In this document: piece after piece, positions 25,601 through 34,153 of the stretch
Numbering within the stretch: the stretch's first letter is position 1
Layout of the letters: each line of letters opens with the position of its first letter
DNA from: CADEDV01 sp964596345
Lineage (GTDB): Bacteria; Bacteroidota; Bacteroidia; Chitinophagales; Chitinophagaceae
NCBI GenBank assembly: GCA_964596345.1
Contig: CAZQSZ010000005.1
Span: forward strand, 353,098-417,097
Length of the DNA: 64,000 nt
Reading direction: 5' to 3'
Translations under genes and position numbers: made by a program
The notes under the pieces: generated by a model
The model's database searches: none
The model's input: only the letters and a program-made list of their open reading frames with translations
What the model was told of the DNA's origin: nothing

Positions 25601-26009
25601 TTATTGCATAGCTTAATGTAGGTATCGTTTTGGTTACAGTTACTTTTTTTTTGGCTAGTAAATTATTCAGTTTGCTTTTCCACTCTAATTGATTAACTAC
25701 TTTATTTTTTTGTAGATTTTCGGTTAGTTCTTCCAAAAATGAACGCCTTTGCAAATCCTCCTGATGCGCCCAGGTATCATAAACGAATAAATGAAAGTCT
25801 GCACCGAGTTGTTTCTGAATTATGCTAATGGCATTTGATTTCCCGGAGCCCCATTCACCGTCAAGACCGATTAATTTATAATCATTGTCGCCAACTTTAA
25901 TGTGTTCAGCAATACTTTTTGCTGTTTTCTCCTGTGAGCGGCTTTCAAATAAATCTACACCGCTGGGTGAATTGCTTATAAAACGAGGAAAGGTGGGTGA
26001 CTTTTGCAT
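22620..26009 (-). CDS. KAP family P-loop NTPase
   Basis: A large membrane-associated NTPase of 1129 residues from the ATG at 26009 (an in-frame ATG at 26051 would add 14). The KAP domain begins near the N-terminus with Walker A GEWGSGKS, the VYDTWAHQ element and Walker B VIVFDNMDRL. Two hydrophobic segments (about residues 125-190) are inserted between Walker A and B, as is typical for KAP proteins. The remaining ~700 residues are helical and unrecognised. KAP NTPases such as PifA can cause phage exclusion. It lies 127 bases after the type IIG enzyme gene on the same strand, so joint defence is plausible. Confidence 0.88.
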   Translation of the reverse strand: MQKSPTFPRFISNSPSGVDLFESRSQEKTAKSIAEHIKVGDNDYKLIGLDGEWGSGKSNAISIIQKQLGADFHLFVYDTWAHQEDLQRRSFLEELTENLQKNKVVNQLEWKSKLNNLLAKKKVTVTKTIPTLSYAIIASLIITAVMPLAKSISDTLPQGKEILKLLITSAPLIIAIIIWVISALRDKKNWNLVHLFRIYEKQDLKKVSDETISESEPSLREFRDWLSQLNQDSKMNIVIVFDNMDRLPAEKIKVIWALLHTFFSSEPYSRICVIVPFDRAHIREAFGEKEEDIDFEKTNHLINKTFSVIFNISPAVITDWKKLFEHKFNEAFGGNEKEEYIITRKVFDLYSTSITPRKIIAFINDLVSLKLIWDKEIKLRYMALFVMNRQQISENPLSQILNKGYLEKSRNLFSSDDSLADNIAALMYNVPIEKATQVTLQREIEIAIRQMKIEDLKEFSKNSDFISILEQIPTEDIEVEAMSKCLTQIDKSITEADQDAMQVIWDRVVGRQMNLQIQHIEFTEVYKTLILKARTHNKKKFVKFLLDQFYNVKDFSGSKYFAVLQNLENFLNENNIDIGYIQLIDSKAVAPDVFVDYAFEGEENYGKFKVTCDNAQLEKFYIDKLPNALDDTWILWNIKTNYSFTQFKAELENVIKKSEVTLENLDSIFDAYKAVSPALYLSTKLSDSKIYELLSAAKKDSPEYYELSAMRIARGESFTNQGGIDSAILDIIDDRFISEVSTRIQHYNYYGSLLLTATTWSKPALISIAKKLTVEGSGNSMSIEKVLPEFQNIATSLDITQDVLIDKLNPWAGYLKTKLTVDNLISIIPDSDFYKSAVKVDNELIRHILETAVRYTEQASEDDWNEAFEDSSSYLFDLLAILVSTKRINSLNDNVFAAFKNSLHSIVDTPDDYDISEEDTLSKWQLVYKIADKSHLQPVIKDIRDRFLRDIDITTEHFMFFELPLRELGGLKEKSGDAVRRILFKVFTDDECFSLISNNKSFYIELIASAGNDAFSFIDSLREQLESGANNTAMSEFSSMINSNLSNDIKIIYAKYFSSSNEEPNEIDITDTLKRIVEKEKQLHFKVDNGIVNGNDPDPGKQKILFVKFTYKGEEKERSFDEHKWLRLP

Positions 26010-26135
26010 AAAATCAGGTTTAATATTGATAGTGAACAAAAATATATTCAAAAACTGGCCTATGAAAGTTTTGCCAAAACTAAAATACTATAAATATTAG
26101 TATTTCGATAGTATAAAAATTAGCAAAATAAACAA

Positions 26136-29100
26136 CTATGAATTTTCTACAATGTTTATCTCTTCTTTAGTCAAGCCGTAGAGGTTATATACCAACTGAT
26201 CTATTTGTTTATCGGTATCATCGATCTCTTGTTGGATTGCTGAGGCTTTGGCTTTTTGTTCCTCAAAGTATTTTAACCATTCAGCTTCTTCGGAAAGTGA
26301 AAGTTTTATTTTCTGTTTAGCCAGTTCCTGACTGAACTCTTTAAATGAAAGCGATGTCCAATTGTTGATTTTTTTATTGGTTGCTAAATTTTCAAACTTA
26401 GCAAGTAATAATTGCTTAAAGGATTCAACCAGCGATGTCAATTCTTTCTTCTTGGCAAGTGCAGTGTTTACACAATTAATAAAAGGAGTTTGATCAATAT
26501 TTTCATAATCTGGTATTGGGAATGGTTCAAGAAAGGCTGTTTTAAATCTGAAAAATCCACCTCTTAAAACGTTGCCAGTCTTTTTCAAGTAATACCAAAG
26601 AAGGTTGGAATTTAAAATTGCAAGAAGGAATTTGTAGTCAACCGCAACACTCTCTTTTTTTATGAATGAATATATTTGAGTATTGTGATAATAAAAATCT
26701 GAATCAAGAGTCATATTTGTACCTAATGAGGTTTCGGGTGTAACAAGTTTTTCCTGTTCAAATAATGAAATTTCCCTGGAACGATGTAAGACATACCAAT
26801 ATTTTGGGTTGGTTTTATATCTGATCTTCTTTTCGATCAATTTCTCTTTAAACGGGAGAAAATATGAGTATGCAAGAGGAAATTTTTCCCTGAATTCATT
26901 TTCTTCATAAGGCACAGTTTTCTTATCTAATAAGTAGTGTGGATATATGACGTAAGAAGACACAGAGATTGGCGAGTATTTTTTCACATCATCACCTTTC
27001 AATAGGGGCTTCATTAAAGAGGCTTCGATTTCAATTTCTTTGTTTGCTTCTTTTGAATAACCTATAAATTTATCACCTTTGAAAGTTCCTTGAAGAATGA
27101 ATATATCATCGCCTACAGAAACGATACCTTGACTAATTGAATCAAAAATATCCTTTGCTTTATAAGGAAGGCTATTCAACTTTACAAAAAGGCTTGCGCC
27201 TTCTTCGTTTTGTAAATTCCACTTCTGACTACTTAAAGTAGAATAGTCAATATTATCGTAATCAATAGCAAAAGAAAGGTCTAAGGGATTAACTTCCTTA
27301 TACCTTAAAGATGTATTATTCTTAGAAAGTACTATTATACAAGTATATGTAGAAGCATCCTCAAAGATCATATTAGCTCCAAAGCTTAAAACCGTTTTTA
27401 CACACCTGTTTTCCAAAAGAAATCTTCTGGTACCTTCTCCAAAATCACTTATCATGAATTTATGTGGAAGTATAAATGACGAAAGACCGGTTGTATTAAT
27501 CAGGCTAATCGCTTTTTCGATGAACAAAACATAAATGTCAAATCTGCCTGTTGCAGTTAAATAATTGTTTTCATAGAAAATGCTTTCCTGCTGAAAGTTT
27601 TCACGGAGACCTTGTACCCGTAAATACGGCGGATTGCCAATGATTACATCAAAACCTCCTTTGTCAAATATTTGAGGGAACTGTTCTTTCCAATTGAAGG
27701 CGAGGCTGCCGGCGACTGTAGGATCATCAATGAGACTGTTGCCACATTTGATGTTTTTACTGAGATCGTTCAGTTTTCTTCCTTTCCGGGCTGTTCGAAG
27801 CCATAGACTGAGACGGGCTATTTCTATGGCTTCTTCATTGATGTCAACTCCAAAGAGGTTGTTTTCAAGAATGGTGGTTTCAACATCACTGAGGATCATT
27901 AAATCACCAAAGAGTTTTGCTTTTAATTCGTCAATGTAACGATGTTCTGCTATCAAGAACTCCAGTGCCTGGTTAAGGAAGGCACCACTGCCACAGGCTG
28001 GGTCACAGATGGTTAACTGAAAGAGCCATGAACGATAAGTGTCGAGGGTGGTCAATAGTTTTTTCTTTCGCTTTTCTTCTGCATCGTTTGTTTTGAACTT
28101 TCTTGCGATAAATTCTTCTTCAATGATATTCAGTTCCTGCCGCTTTTGCTGACATAGTGCGCCAACTGTATTTTCAACAATATATTTCGTGATGTAACGT
28201 GGTGTGTAAAATACGCCATCCTTCTTGCGTTTGGTTTTTGTTTTCTCTACAACATTGCCAGCCAACTCAGCTTGTACTTCTTCAATTTCAGAAAGACTAT
28301 GCTCAAAAATGTGCCCTAAGATGTTTACATCTACTTCGCTTTCGAAATCGTAAGAACTTAACAGCCGGGTTCCTTCATTTAATATTTTATCATCAATATT
28401 GATATTGTCCAGTAAATTATCTGGTGCAAATAAACCTCCATTATATGCAAAGATCTCATCACTGCGCCAATCGTGACCAGTGTTGAGGTAACCAAAAAAC
28501 TTTTTGAACCGTTCGTATAACGGAACGTAGTTATCCAGTTCCTTCAGTTTTTCCCACTCTTCAAGAATTCCTCTTACACTGTTTACTGGGAGTAATAATC
28601 TGTCCTCTGCAAATAATAGGAACAGAAAGCGGTCTAATAGCTTTTGTGTTTTCTTAAAAAGGTCTAGTTTGTCATACTGTGGATTATGTTCAACCAAGCT
28701 GCTGAATAAATTCCGTTTGAACTGAGAATAATCAGCGTATAATTTTTTGGTAACATTTTCCTCTTCGGCCAATGAAGCTTGCTTCATTTTTAATGGCAAG
28801 TCATTCTCAATGTTCTTTTGATGCAGGCAGAGATAGAGTAATGCAAATTGTTGTTCTGTGAGATTGAATAAATTGAAATCAAGAAAATCAACTGCATCGT
28901 CTATATAAAACCTCAGTTTTTCAAAATTGGAAGTAATGACATAGGCACACTGCCGGTGTTTATTTTTATAACCAAACACTTGCTTTTCGATCTTATCCAA
29001 TTCAGTTGTTTCGGTATCTTTTAACTCAACGACACCAATAACTGTATCCTGTTTTAAAAGAGCCCCGTCGCTTTTTGTTGCGTCGGTTTCGGTTTTCTTC

Positions 29101-29330
29101 TCCAGTACGAAATTGAAATCGGGCTGGGGCTTTAAAGTGTAACCCAACACATTTACAAACAGGTCCCGGACAAAGCCTTCCTGGTACTCTTCTTCTTTTG
29201 AGTTCCGGATGTGCTGCTGTATGACTGGGTTGTGAAAATGGGCTATGTATTTGTTCCAAGCAGTTTTAAGGGAATCCTGGTCTAAACCGAGCTGATACTT
29301 CTTTATGACTGATTTCTGGAAAAGGCCCAT
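26136..29330 (-). CDS. Type IIG (Eco57I-like) restriction-modification enzyme
   Basis: A 1064-residue single-chain enzyme. The N-terminus holds a PD-(D/E)xK nuclease region (acidic residue in SDGALL/DTVIG and VVELKDTET at about residues 88-108). A helical linker leads to an N6-adenine methyltransferase with motif I DPACGSGAFLN (about 455) and motif IV NPPYLRVQG (about 565). The C-terminal third is a target-recognition domain of the Eco57I/TaqI type. Such proteins methylate their own DNA and cut unmethylated DNA without a separate specificity subunit. The frame is intact and full length. KAP NTPase follows; the HNH protein precedes. Confidence 0.93.
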   Translation of the reverse strand: MGLFQKSVIKKYQLGLDQDSLKTAWNKYIAHFHNPVIQQHIRNSKEEEYQEGFVRDLFVNVLGYTLKPQPDFNFVLEKKTETDATKSDGALLKQDTVIGVVELKDTETTELDKIEKQVFGYKNKHRQCAYVITSNFEKLRFYIDDAVDFLDFNLFNLTEQQFALLYLCLHQKNIENDLPLKMKQASLAEEENVTKKLYADYSQFKRNLFSSLVEHNPQYDKLDLFKKTQKLLDRFLFLLFAEDRLLLPVNSVRGILEEWEKLKELDNYVPLYERFKKFFGYLNTGHDWRSDEIFAYNGGLFAPDNLLDNINIDDKILNEGTRLLSSYDFESEVDVNILGHIFEHSLSEIEEVQAELAGNVVEKTKTKRKKDGVFYTPRYITKYIVENTVGALCQQKRQELNIIEEEFIARKFKTNDAEEKRKKKLLTTLDTYRSWLFQLTICDPACGSGAFLNQALEFLIAEHRYIDELKAKLFGDLMILSDVETTILENNLFGVDINEEAIEIARLSLWLRTARKGRKLNDLSKNIKCGNSLIDDPTVAGSLAFNWKEQFPQIFDKGGFDVIIGNPPYLRVQGLRENFQQESIFYENNYLTATGRFDIYVLFIEKAISLINTTGLSSFILPHKFMISDFGEGTRRFLLENRCVKTVLSFGANMIFEDASTYTCIIVLSKNNTSLRYKEVNPLDLSFAIDYDNIDYSTLSSQKWNLQNEEGASLFVKLNSLPYKAKDIFDSISQGIVSVGDDIFILQGTFKGDKFIGYSKEANKEIEIEASLMKPLLKGDDVKKYSPISVSSYVIYPHYLLDKKTVPYEENEFREKFPLAYSYFLPFKEKLIEKKIRYKTNPKYWYVLHRSREISLFEQEKLVTPETSLGTNMTLDSDFYYHNTQIYSFIKKESVAVDYKFLLAILNSNLLWYYLKKTGNVLRGGFFRFKTAFLEPFPIPDYENIDQTPFINCVNTALAKKKELTSLVESFKQLLLAKFENLATNKKINNWTSLSFKEFSQELAKQKIKLSLSEEAEWLKYFEEQKAKASAIQQEIDDTDKQIDQLVYNLYGLTKEEINIVENS

Positions 29331-29476
29331 GAATGCTTTCAGGTTAATTTCTCCAAATATATTGATTGTTAACTAAGTGTGGAATGGCTTCTGACTTGTT
29401 TTCTTAGAAGGATGGGCTTGAAACGGCTTTATTTCGGGGCAGCTTAACTTTAAGAAGTTTATTAAATTATATATTT

Positions 29477-30442
29477 TTAGCAATAATCATCTATAGAATC
29501 TCCGCCCAGCCATTCAAGGCCCTGAGCAAGGGAATATTGTTTTTCCGCTCCCTCTTTAGTAAAAAAAGTTCCGAAACTTGTGTGTACAAAGAAATCATTT
29601 TCATATGTGATAATGGCAAGTGCCCAAGGCTTTATTCCGTTATTGCTTTCTGTGATTACATAAAGTGATTTCTGATCTTCTGATAATGCACTTTTTGATA
29701 CTGATGAGGAATAAACTTCATTGCGGCAGAATATTAGACCCTCTTTTAAATTTTCGGCATATGTTTTAATTGGCTCTTCGGAGACCTCTTTTGGGCAACA
29801 CGGAAATTCAGAAGGCACTTTCCAGTCTCTTTGTACTGCATTTATTGTTTTTGACGCAATAATCTCAGGAACACCAGATGTAGACTCAGAATGCTGATTA
29901 TACTGAATAGAACGATTAAATATCCACTCTCCCAATGTGCCACCGGACGGTAATCTATCGCTCTTGGCCCAAGCCAATAATCGTTCTAAACTAAGCTGAG
30001 CTTCCTCCTTACCAACTGTGCACATCCATTTATAATTAGGCTCCTGGAATTTATCCCGAAATTTCGAAGGGTCAGCAAGGAACTCTTCCACACTACAGCC
30101 ACAGGCCCATTCAATTCTCTTGACTGTGATTGGATTAAGCAAAATATTTTCCAGTCTTGTAACCCATCGAAGATTTTCAGGCCGATTATTCCGTTTGTTT
30201 GTGTCGATATGATCTACCACATGTTCTTTTGTTGGGGGCTGTCCGTGGAATGCAGTTGCAACTATTCTGTGAACACGAACTGTGGCAATTTCCATGTAGC
30301 CAGTTTTGTTGTTTGGTTTACCAAAAGTCCATTGATTGTCAGTTGGACGGGGCTTTTTGCCTATACGGGGGTGCCTTAGAACTTCTCCATTATCCCGAAC
30401 AGAATATTGTTCGTCTTTGTAAGTACACTTTTCCTCCCTCAT
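29477..30442 (-). CDS. HNH endonuclease-like protein
   Basis: A 321-residue protein. Near residues 60-110 is an HNH_3-like homing-nuclease motif: VRVHRIVATAF, then VVDHIDTNKRNNRPENLRWVTRLEN with the conserved His-Asp-His and Asn residues. The other ~200 residues are not recognised; they include a cysteine pair and a C-terminal alpha/beta part. It is 146 bases upstream of the type IIG gene on the same strand. It may be a free-standing homing nuclease or part of the defence set. Confidence 0.75.
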   Translation of the reverse strand: MREEKCTYKDEQYSVRDNGEVLRHPRIGKKPRPTDNQWTFGKPNNKTGYMEIATVRVHRIVATAFHGQPPTKEHVVDHIDTNKRNNRPENLRWVTRLENILLNPITVKRIEWACGCSVEEFLADPSKFRDKFQEPNYKWMCTVGKEEAQLSLERLLAWAKSDRLPSGGTLGEWIFNRSIQYNQHSESTSGVPEIIASKTINAVQRDWKVPSEFPCCPKEVSEEPIKTYAENLKEGLIFCRNEVYSSSVSKSALSEDQKSLYVITESNNGIKPWALAIITYENDFFVHTSFGTFFTKEGAEKQYSLAQGLEWLGGDSIDDYC

Positions 30443-30470
30443 ACGGTGTTTTTTTCTTTAGGCAATTTAG

Positions 30471-30604
30471 TTAACCTGGTAATAATTTCATTTTACCTGT
30501 ACTAACCTTGTCAAAAAAGGTTTCGCTGATTTTCATATCATAAACCAAGAGTAAAAACATCTGCAATAGTTTTGCCTGGCCTAAAAGGATCATGGAGCAT
30601 TGCT
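30471..30604 (-). pseudogene. C-terminal fragment of a paralogue of the 31397-31837 gene
   Basis: Read on the minus strand this stretch gives about 43 residues beginning CSMILLGQAKLLQMF and ending STGKMKLLPG before TAA. It aligns with the last ~42 residues of the 146-residue protein at 31397-31837 (CSMILLGQAKPLQMF ... RTGKVKFLP). No start codon or N-terminal part is present; upstream the similarity ends at a GC-rich repeat word (CTGCCGGCAGGC). It is a truncated duplicate. Confidence 0.85.
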
Positions 30605-30668
30605 TGTCTGCCGGCAGGCAGGGATTTCAGTTCAGTCGGAAAGAATCAGGACATTTTGTTCAGATAGC

Positions 30669-31358
30669 TTACTTATTATAAAATATCCAATTTAATTTGA
30701 ATTCTTTTTTCGATTCATATTCTTGTATTTTTTGCATTAATGGTTTTCTATGCGCCGCTCCTACAAGAAATAGTGCATTGTTATATTTCTTGTGTTCCAT
30801 ATAGCTGTATATTTTTCTCAGCATCTCGTTTTCTCTATCATCGTTTTGTGTAAGCCACTGTTTATATGCAAGATTGAGCCTTTCATGGTCCATGGCCCTT
30901 TGATTGTTGTCCTTTTTTAAGGCCTCTAATACTTGCTTTTCCAAAACCTTTTTTCGAAATATTAACTCACTGCATCGATCACTATTGAGAAATGGAAAAC
31001 CGTATTTTTCTGAACAATATGGAATCAGACCACTTAAATAATTATACTCACGACTATAATCATTGCATATAAAAGCTATCCCGTCAACTTCTGTCTTGAT
31101 TTCCTTCTCAGCGGTTTGTTCAATATACAAGTCGACCGGAAAGTGATGAACGGTTGGATATTTTTGTAAATATGCCTTGATGGTTTTTACTTCTAAGGTA
31201 GCCTGACGAGTTCCTGCATATACTGCTTCAAATTTTCCTGGAGGAATTTCTTCAAAGATTACGTCAGGGCTTATTTGTTCAATTATTTTGAATAGCTCAT
31301 TTGAATTGCACAATCCATTTTCTTTGTGGCCGGTTGCTATTAATGTAATGTTTGACAT
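30669..31358 (-). CDS. TraB/PrgY-like (ChaN/EreA-related) protein
   Basis: A 229-residue soluble protein with features of the TraB/GumN superfamily: LIATGHKENG near the N-terminus (G-x-H), ISPDVIFEEIPPG (E-E), and near the C-terminus ALFLVGAAHRKPL (second G-x-x-H). These are considered metal-dependent hydrolases in distant relatives, but no activity is known for this type. It sits between a degraded and an intact copy of the same element gene, as if inserted cargo. Confidence 0.65.
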   Translation of the reverse strand: MSNITLIATGHKENGLCNSNELFKIIEQISPDVIFEEIPPGKFEAVYAGTRQATLEVKTIKAYLQKYPTVHHFPVDLYIEQTAEKEIKTEVDGIAFICNDYSREYNYLSGLIPYCSEKYGFPFLNSDRCSELIFRKKVLEKQVLEALKKDNNQRAMDHERLNLAYKQWLTQNDDRENEMLRKIYSYMEHKKYNNALFLVGAAHRKPLMQKIQEYESKKEFKLNWIFYNK

Positions 31359-31396
31359 CGTTATTATTAACTTATGGGGACATGCAAATTATTACT

Positions 31397-31837
31397 TTAG
31401 GGTAAAAATTTTACTTTGCCTGTTCTGACCTTATCGAAGAGTGTTTCGTTGTTTTTGGTGTCGTAGATGAAGGGGAGGAACATCTGTAGGGGTTTGGCCT
31501 GGCCGAGGAGGATCATGGAGCATTGGATTTCTGTCCAGTCGCTTAAAATCTTCCAGGCGGTCTTGGAGGCTTGCTTCTTCAATAGATCCCGGGTATCGGG
31601 GCGGGGGCGTTTGACGTCTTGCCAGAGGATGGTGAAGCATTCTTCGACCTGGGCTTTTAAATGGAAGGGTAGGGTCTGTTGAAGCTGGGGGTCGTATAAC
31701 AGGAATGTGATGCCGGTGCAGATTTTGTCGTGGTACTGTTTGTTGACGTTGGTGGCGCCGATCTCGACTAATAGTTCTTCAATCTTTGCCATGCTTTTGG
31801 ATGCATCTACTGTTGATGTGTAATTTTTGATGTTCAT
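31397..31837 (-). CDS. Conserved Bacteroidota element protein of unknown function
   Basis: A 146-residue mostly helical protein without recognised domain. It begins 17 bases after the DnaT/Rep-like gene (31855-33159), so the two are probably an operon. A truncated second copy lies at 30471. The pairing with a replication-type gene suggests a maintenance role in the element, but nothing in the sequence identifies an activity. Confidence 0.65.
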   Translation of the reverse strand: MNIKNYTSTVDASKSMAKIEELLVEIGATNVNKQYHDKICTGITFLLYDPQLQQTLPFHLKAQVEECFTILWQDVKRPRPDTRDLLKKQASKTAWKILSDWTEIQCSMILLGQAKPLQMFLPFIYDTKNNETLFDKVRTGKVKFLP

Positions 31838-31854
31838 TTTTGTTGAGTTTTGAG

Positions 31855-33159
31855 TTATGAATTGATTGTGGGTTTTTGACCTCCCCCTTTGGAAAATTCA
31901 TTTGAATCGGACTTGCAGCCCCTTCCAGAGGGGGATAATGAAGAGCCTGACTGTTGTAGGTAGTGGAAATGGTTTAATACGCTGATGCGTTTGGCTAACG
32001 CTATGAGATGAGGTTTGTCTTTTTGTACGAGCTGGTGGTTAGGGTCGCCGGTGAGATAGGCTTTCCACAGCTCTATCAGGGAATGCTGGTTGGTTCCGCT
32101 GACCTGATTGATCCTTTCTTTCCAGGCTTGTTGCATGATATGATCGGTGAGTGACAGATTGAGCTGATTGAAATGTTCTGTTGTAATGTGGCGAAAGATG
32201 TTTTTTCCTTCCAGAAAAGAGTCATAGAGGTATTGAATTTCTTTTGCCTGATCTTCAGACCTCCCCCGGCTCTGCGAGGCACCCCCTCCAGAGGGGGATC
32301 CCCATTTCTTTGCATTGGCCATCCATTTTTCTACGAGGGGTTTCCAATCAAGGATGGGAGTTTTGCCCTGGAGCTTCCAATGAAGGGATTGGTAGTGATT
32401 GAAAAATTTGATTGCTTCATCTGCTGGATGATTGTGATGCTGAAAGAATGATTGTACTTCATTTATTGACGGAATTACCTCCCCCGGTGCTACAGCACCA
32501 CCCTCCCGAAGCAAGTTCGGGACAGGCTCTCCAGAGGGGGATAAGTGTACCGAATTTGGGACGCCGGCCGCTATGTCGTTTATTGCTTTTTGTATTTTAT
32601 CATTCTTTCTAAAAATTTGGTGAGGGAGGGTTTCTCTCTGTTTACTAATGTTTGGTTTATAAGAGTGTCCCAAATTTGCGACCGTATCGGTCTTAAAATT
32701 GTGACTGGTCTGGCTCAAATTTGCGACACTATCGGTCTTAAAATTGTGACCGGGTTCTTCCTCACCACCTCCGTCACTCGCATAGCGAGTGCCACCTCCG
32801 CCAGCGGAGGACAATTGCTCCGTAGCATCAAACAAATCAAGTTGTTTGAACCGGGTGGGAGATGGTTCTTCTTTGTCAAGTCTTATAACGCTGATGCGGA
32901 CTGCCTGGAATTTGGAAGGGGAAGGATGGTAGTAAATGTATTTTGCCTCATGCAGTTCTTTGATGCATTTGTGATAGGTGTTTTTTGAGAGCTTGCTTAA
33001 CTGCATGATGTTTTCCCGGTAGATGGAAAAGGGGTTGTGGAAACGGTTGAAGTTCCAGTAATGGAACAAAGCCATGTATAGGCTCATGTGTGAGGATGTG
33101 AGCCGGGTGTCGGTTTTTATGAGTGAGAAGAAGGTGTTTAAGTGGCGGATGTAGTTCAA
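31855..33159 (-). CDS. Replication-initiation-like HTH protein carrying in-frame repeats
   Basis: A 434-residue protein. Residues 1-95 look like a winged-helix domain (SSHMSLYMALFHYWNFN, IMQLSKLSKNTYHKCIKEL), as in plasmid or phage replication proteins of Bacteroidota. The middle (about 100-235) is low complexity: it contains translated GC-rich palindromes and a tandem repeat HNFKTDSVANL / HNFKTDTVANL. Residues about 230-400 form a DnaT/DnaD-like helical part. The tail (about 405-434) is again repeat-derived. The open frame is intact despite at least four repeat insertions. Role in replication or control is inferred from the N-terminal domain and element context. Confidence 0.7.
   Translation of the reverse strand: MNYIRHLNTFFSLIKTDTRLTSSHMSLYMALFHYWNFNRFHNPFSIYRENIMQLSKLSKNTYHKCIKELHEAKYIYYHPSPSKFQAVRISVIRLDKEEPSPTRFKQLDLFDATEQLSSAGGGGTRYASDGGGEEEPGHNFKTDSVANLSQTSHNFKTDTVANLGHSYKPNISKQRETLPHQIFRKNDKIQKAINDIAAGVPNSVHLSPSGEPVPNLLREGGAVAPGEVIPSINEVQSFFQHHNHPADEAIKFFNHYQSLHWKLQGKTPILDWKPLVEKWMANAKKWGSPSGGGASQSRGRSEDQAKEIQYLYDSFLEGKNIFRHITTEHFNQLNLSLTDHIMQQAWKERINQVSGTNQHSLIELWKAYLTGDPNHQLVQKDKPHLIALAKRISVLNHFHYLQQSGSSLSPSGRGCKSDSNEFSKGGGQKPTINS
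31879..31937. repeat. Dispersed GC-rich palindrome, translated at the end of the HTH protein
   Basis: CCTCCCCC...CCAGAGGGGGAT unit with a unique middle, encoding part of the C-terminal tail of the preceding protein in frame. Confidence 0.75.
32259..32303. repeat. Dispersed GC-rich palindrome inside a gene
   Basis: CCTCCCCCGGCTCTGCGAGG followed by CACCCCCTCCAGAGGGGGAT; translated in frame as a Gly/Ser/Arg-rich loop. Confidence 0.8.
32477..32546. repeat. Dispersed GC-rich palindrome inside a gene, longer form
   Basis: Contains CCTCCCCCGGTGCTACAGC, CGAAGCAAGTTCGGGACAGG and CCAGAGGGGGAT. It is in frame with the HTH protein. Confidence 0.8.
32762..32813. repeat. Dispersed palindrome inside a gene, divergent form
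   Basis: CACTCGCATAGCGAGTG hairpin flanked by CCACCTCCG and CCGCCAGCGGAGGA; translated as a Gly-rich segment. Confidence 0.7.
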
Positions 33160-33663
33160 GAATTCAGAGTTATGAGTTAAGAATTATGAATGTTTTTGTC
33201 ATGATCCGTGATTAAGGTGATTAAGTGTTGGGCTATGATTATGGTCCACCCCATTTGATGAGTTCTTATTATTCTCAGTGCTTCCCCCGCCAGCGGGGGA
33301 TAGATTACAGATCCTTTTTTCGATCTGCGTAGAGGGAAACCTCCCCCTACCCCCTCCTGAGTGGGACAAGCAGGGAAGGAAATGCTTCCAGGTTGGGAAG
33401 GCGCTAGCGATTTGTTTTTGTTGCTTTCGTTTTTTTCTTTCTGCTGGAGAAATTGAGGGCTTGCAATTCTGCTTTTGTTTTTTGGTGTGGCAACGGCCAC
33501 GGTAAGGAGTGTGCATGGCTGGGGGTTGGTTGCTGGTTAGTGGGTTCTTGTAGCTTGAAGTGTTTGAGTTGCCTGGGCTTCGCCCGCAAGCTTCGTCATA
33601 AGCATTGCTTTTTCCTCGCTTGCCTCGCATGACAAGACCCTGTTAGATTGGAAAGTGTTTTGA
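33160..33663. other. Gene-free stretch with repeats
   Basis: About 500 bases with no convincing gene. It contains an AGAGTTATGAGTTAAGAATTATG repeat word near 33167 (shown by its key GAGTTATGAGTT core), a CCCCCGCCAGCGGGGG palindrome near 33284 and a CCTCCCCCTACCCCCTCC half-unit near 33340. Confidence 0.6.
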
Positions 33664-33939
33664 TTAACGGCGCTGAGTATTCTTCCTGCCTTGCATGAGT
33701 TTGGCGATGTCGTCGTAGTCGTAGAACATGAGGCCGCCGACGGGGGTGGCCTGAAGAGTGCCGTTGTTTCTCATGGTTTGGAGAGTGCCGCGGCTGATGC
33801 CGAGCATTTCACGGACCTCCCAGGATTTGAGCCATTTCTTTTTTTGGGGTGTGTTGTCTGTGAGAATGTTTTTGATTTCTTCGATCAGTTCTGTTTTGAA
33901 CTGGTGCAGATCGTCTTTGGTGAGAATTTGTACTGACAT
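33664..33939 (-). CDS. Helix-turn-helix (MerR/excisionase-like, HTH_17) protein
   Basis: A 91-residue protein when started at the ATG at 33939 (the frame extends 23 codons further, with a less likely N-terminus). The C-terminal part has the HTH_17 pattern KWLKSWEVREMLGISRGTL..MRNNGTL followed by a glycine turn and FYDYDDIAKLM. Such proteins act as excisionases or small regulators in Bacteroidota integrative elements. It is a candidate directionality factor for this island. Confidence 0.82.
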   Translation of the reverse strand: MSVQILTKDDLHQFKTELIEEIKNILTDNTPQKKKWLKSWEVREMLGISRGTLQTMRNNGTLQATPVGGLMFYDYDDIAKLMQGRKNTQRR

Positions 33940-34153
33940 AGTATGGTTTGTTTTGTCGTACAAAAAGAGGGAGGATATGAATTGAAAAACCTTGACGGGC
34001 TTGGTCAAGGTGGGTGGAATGCAGGCTGGGAAAGGAAAGTAATTTATAAACTTTATGAAAGTATGGCTATTGCCCTTCCAATAGAAATACCTAAAATAAA
34101 TACAAGGAGTAAGTAAATGAGAATTTTGAACTGATATGGTGTGATCAGTCTTT

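Noticed and set aside
33177..33630. Two overlapping minus-strand frames of 107 and 143 codons
   Set aside because: Both are low complexity and run through palindromic repeats; no domain or conserved start.
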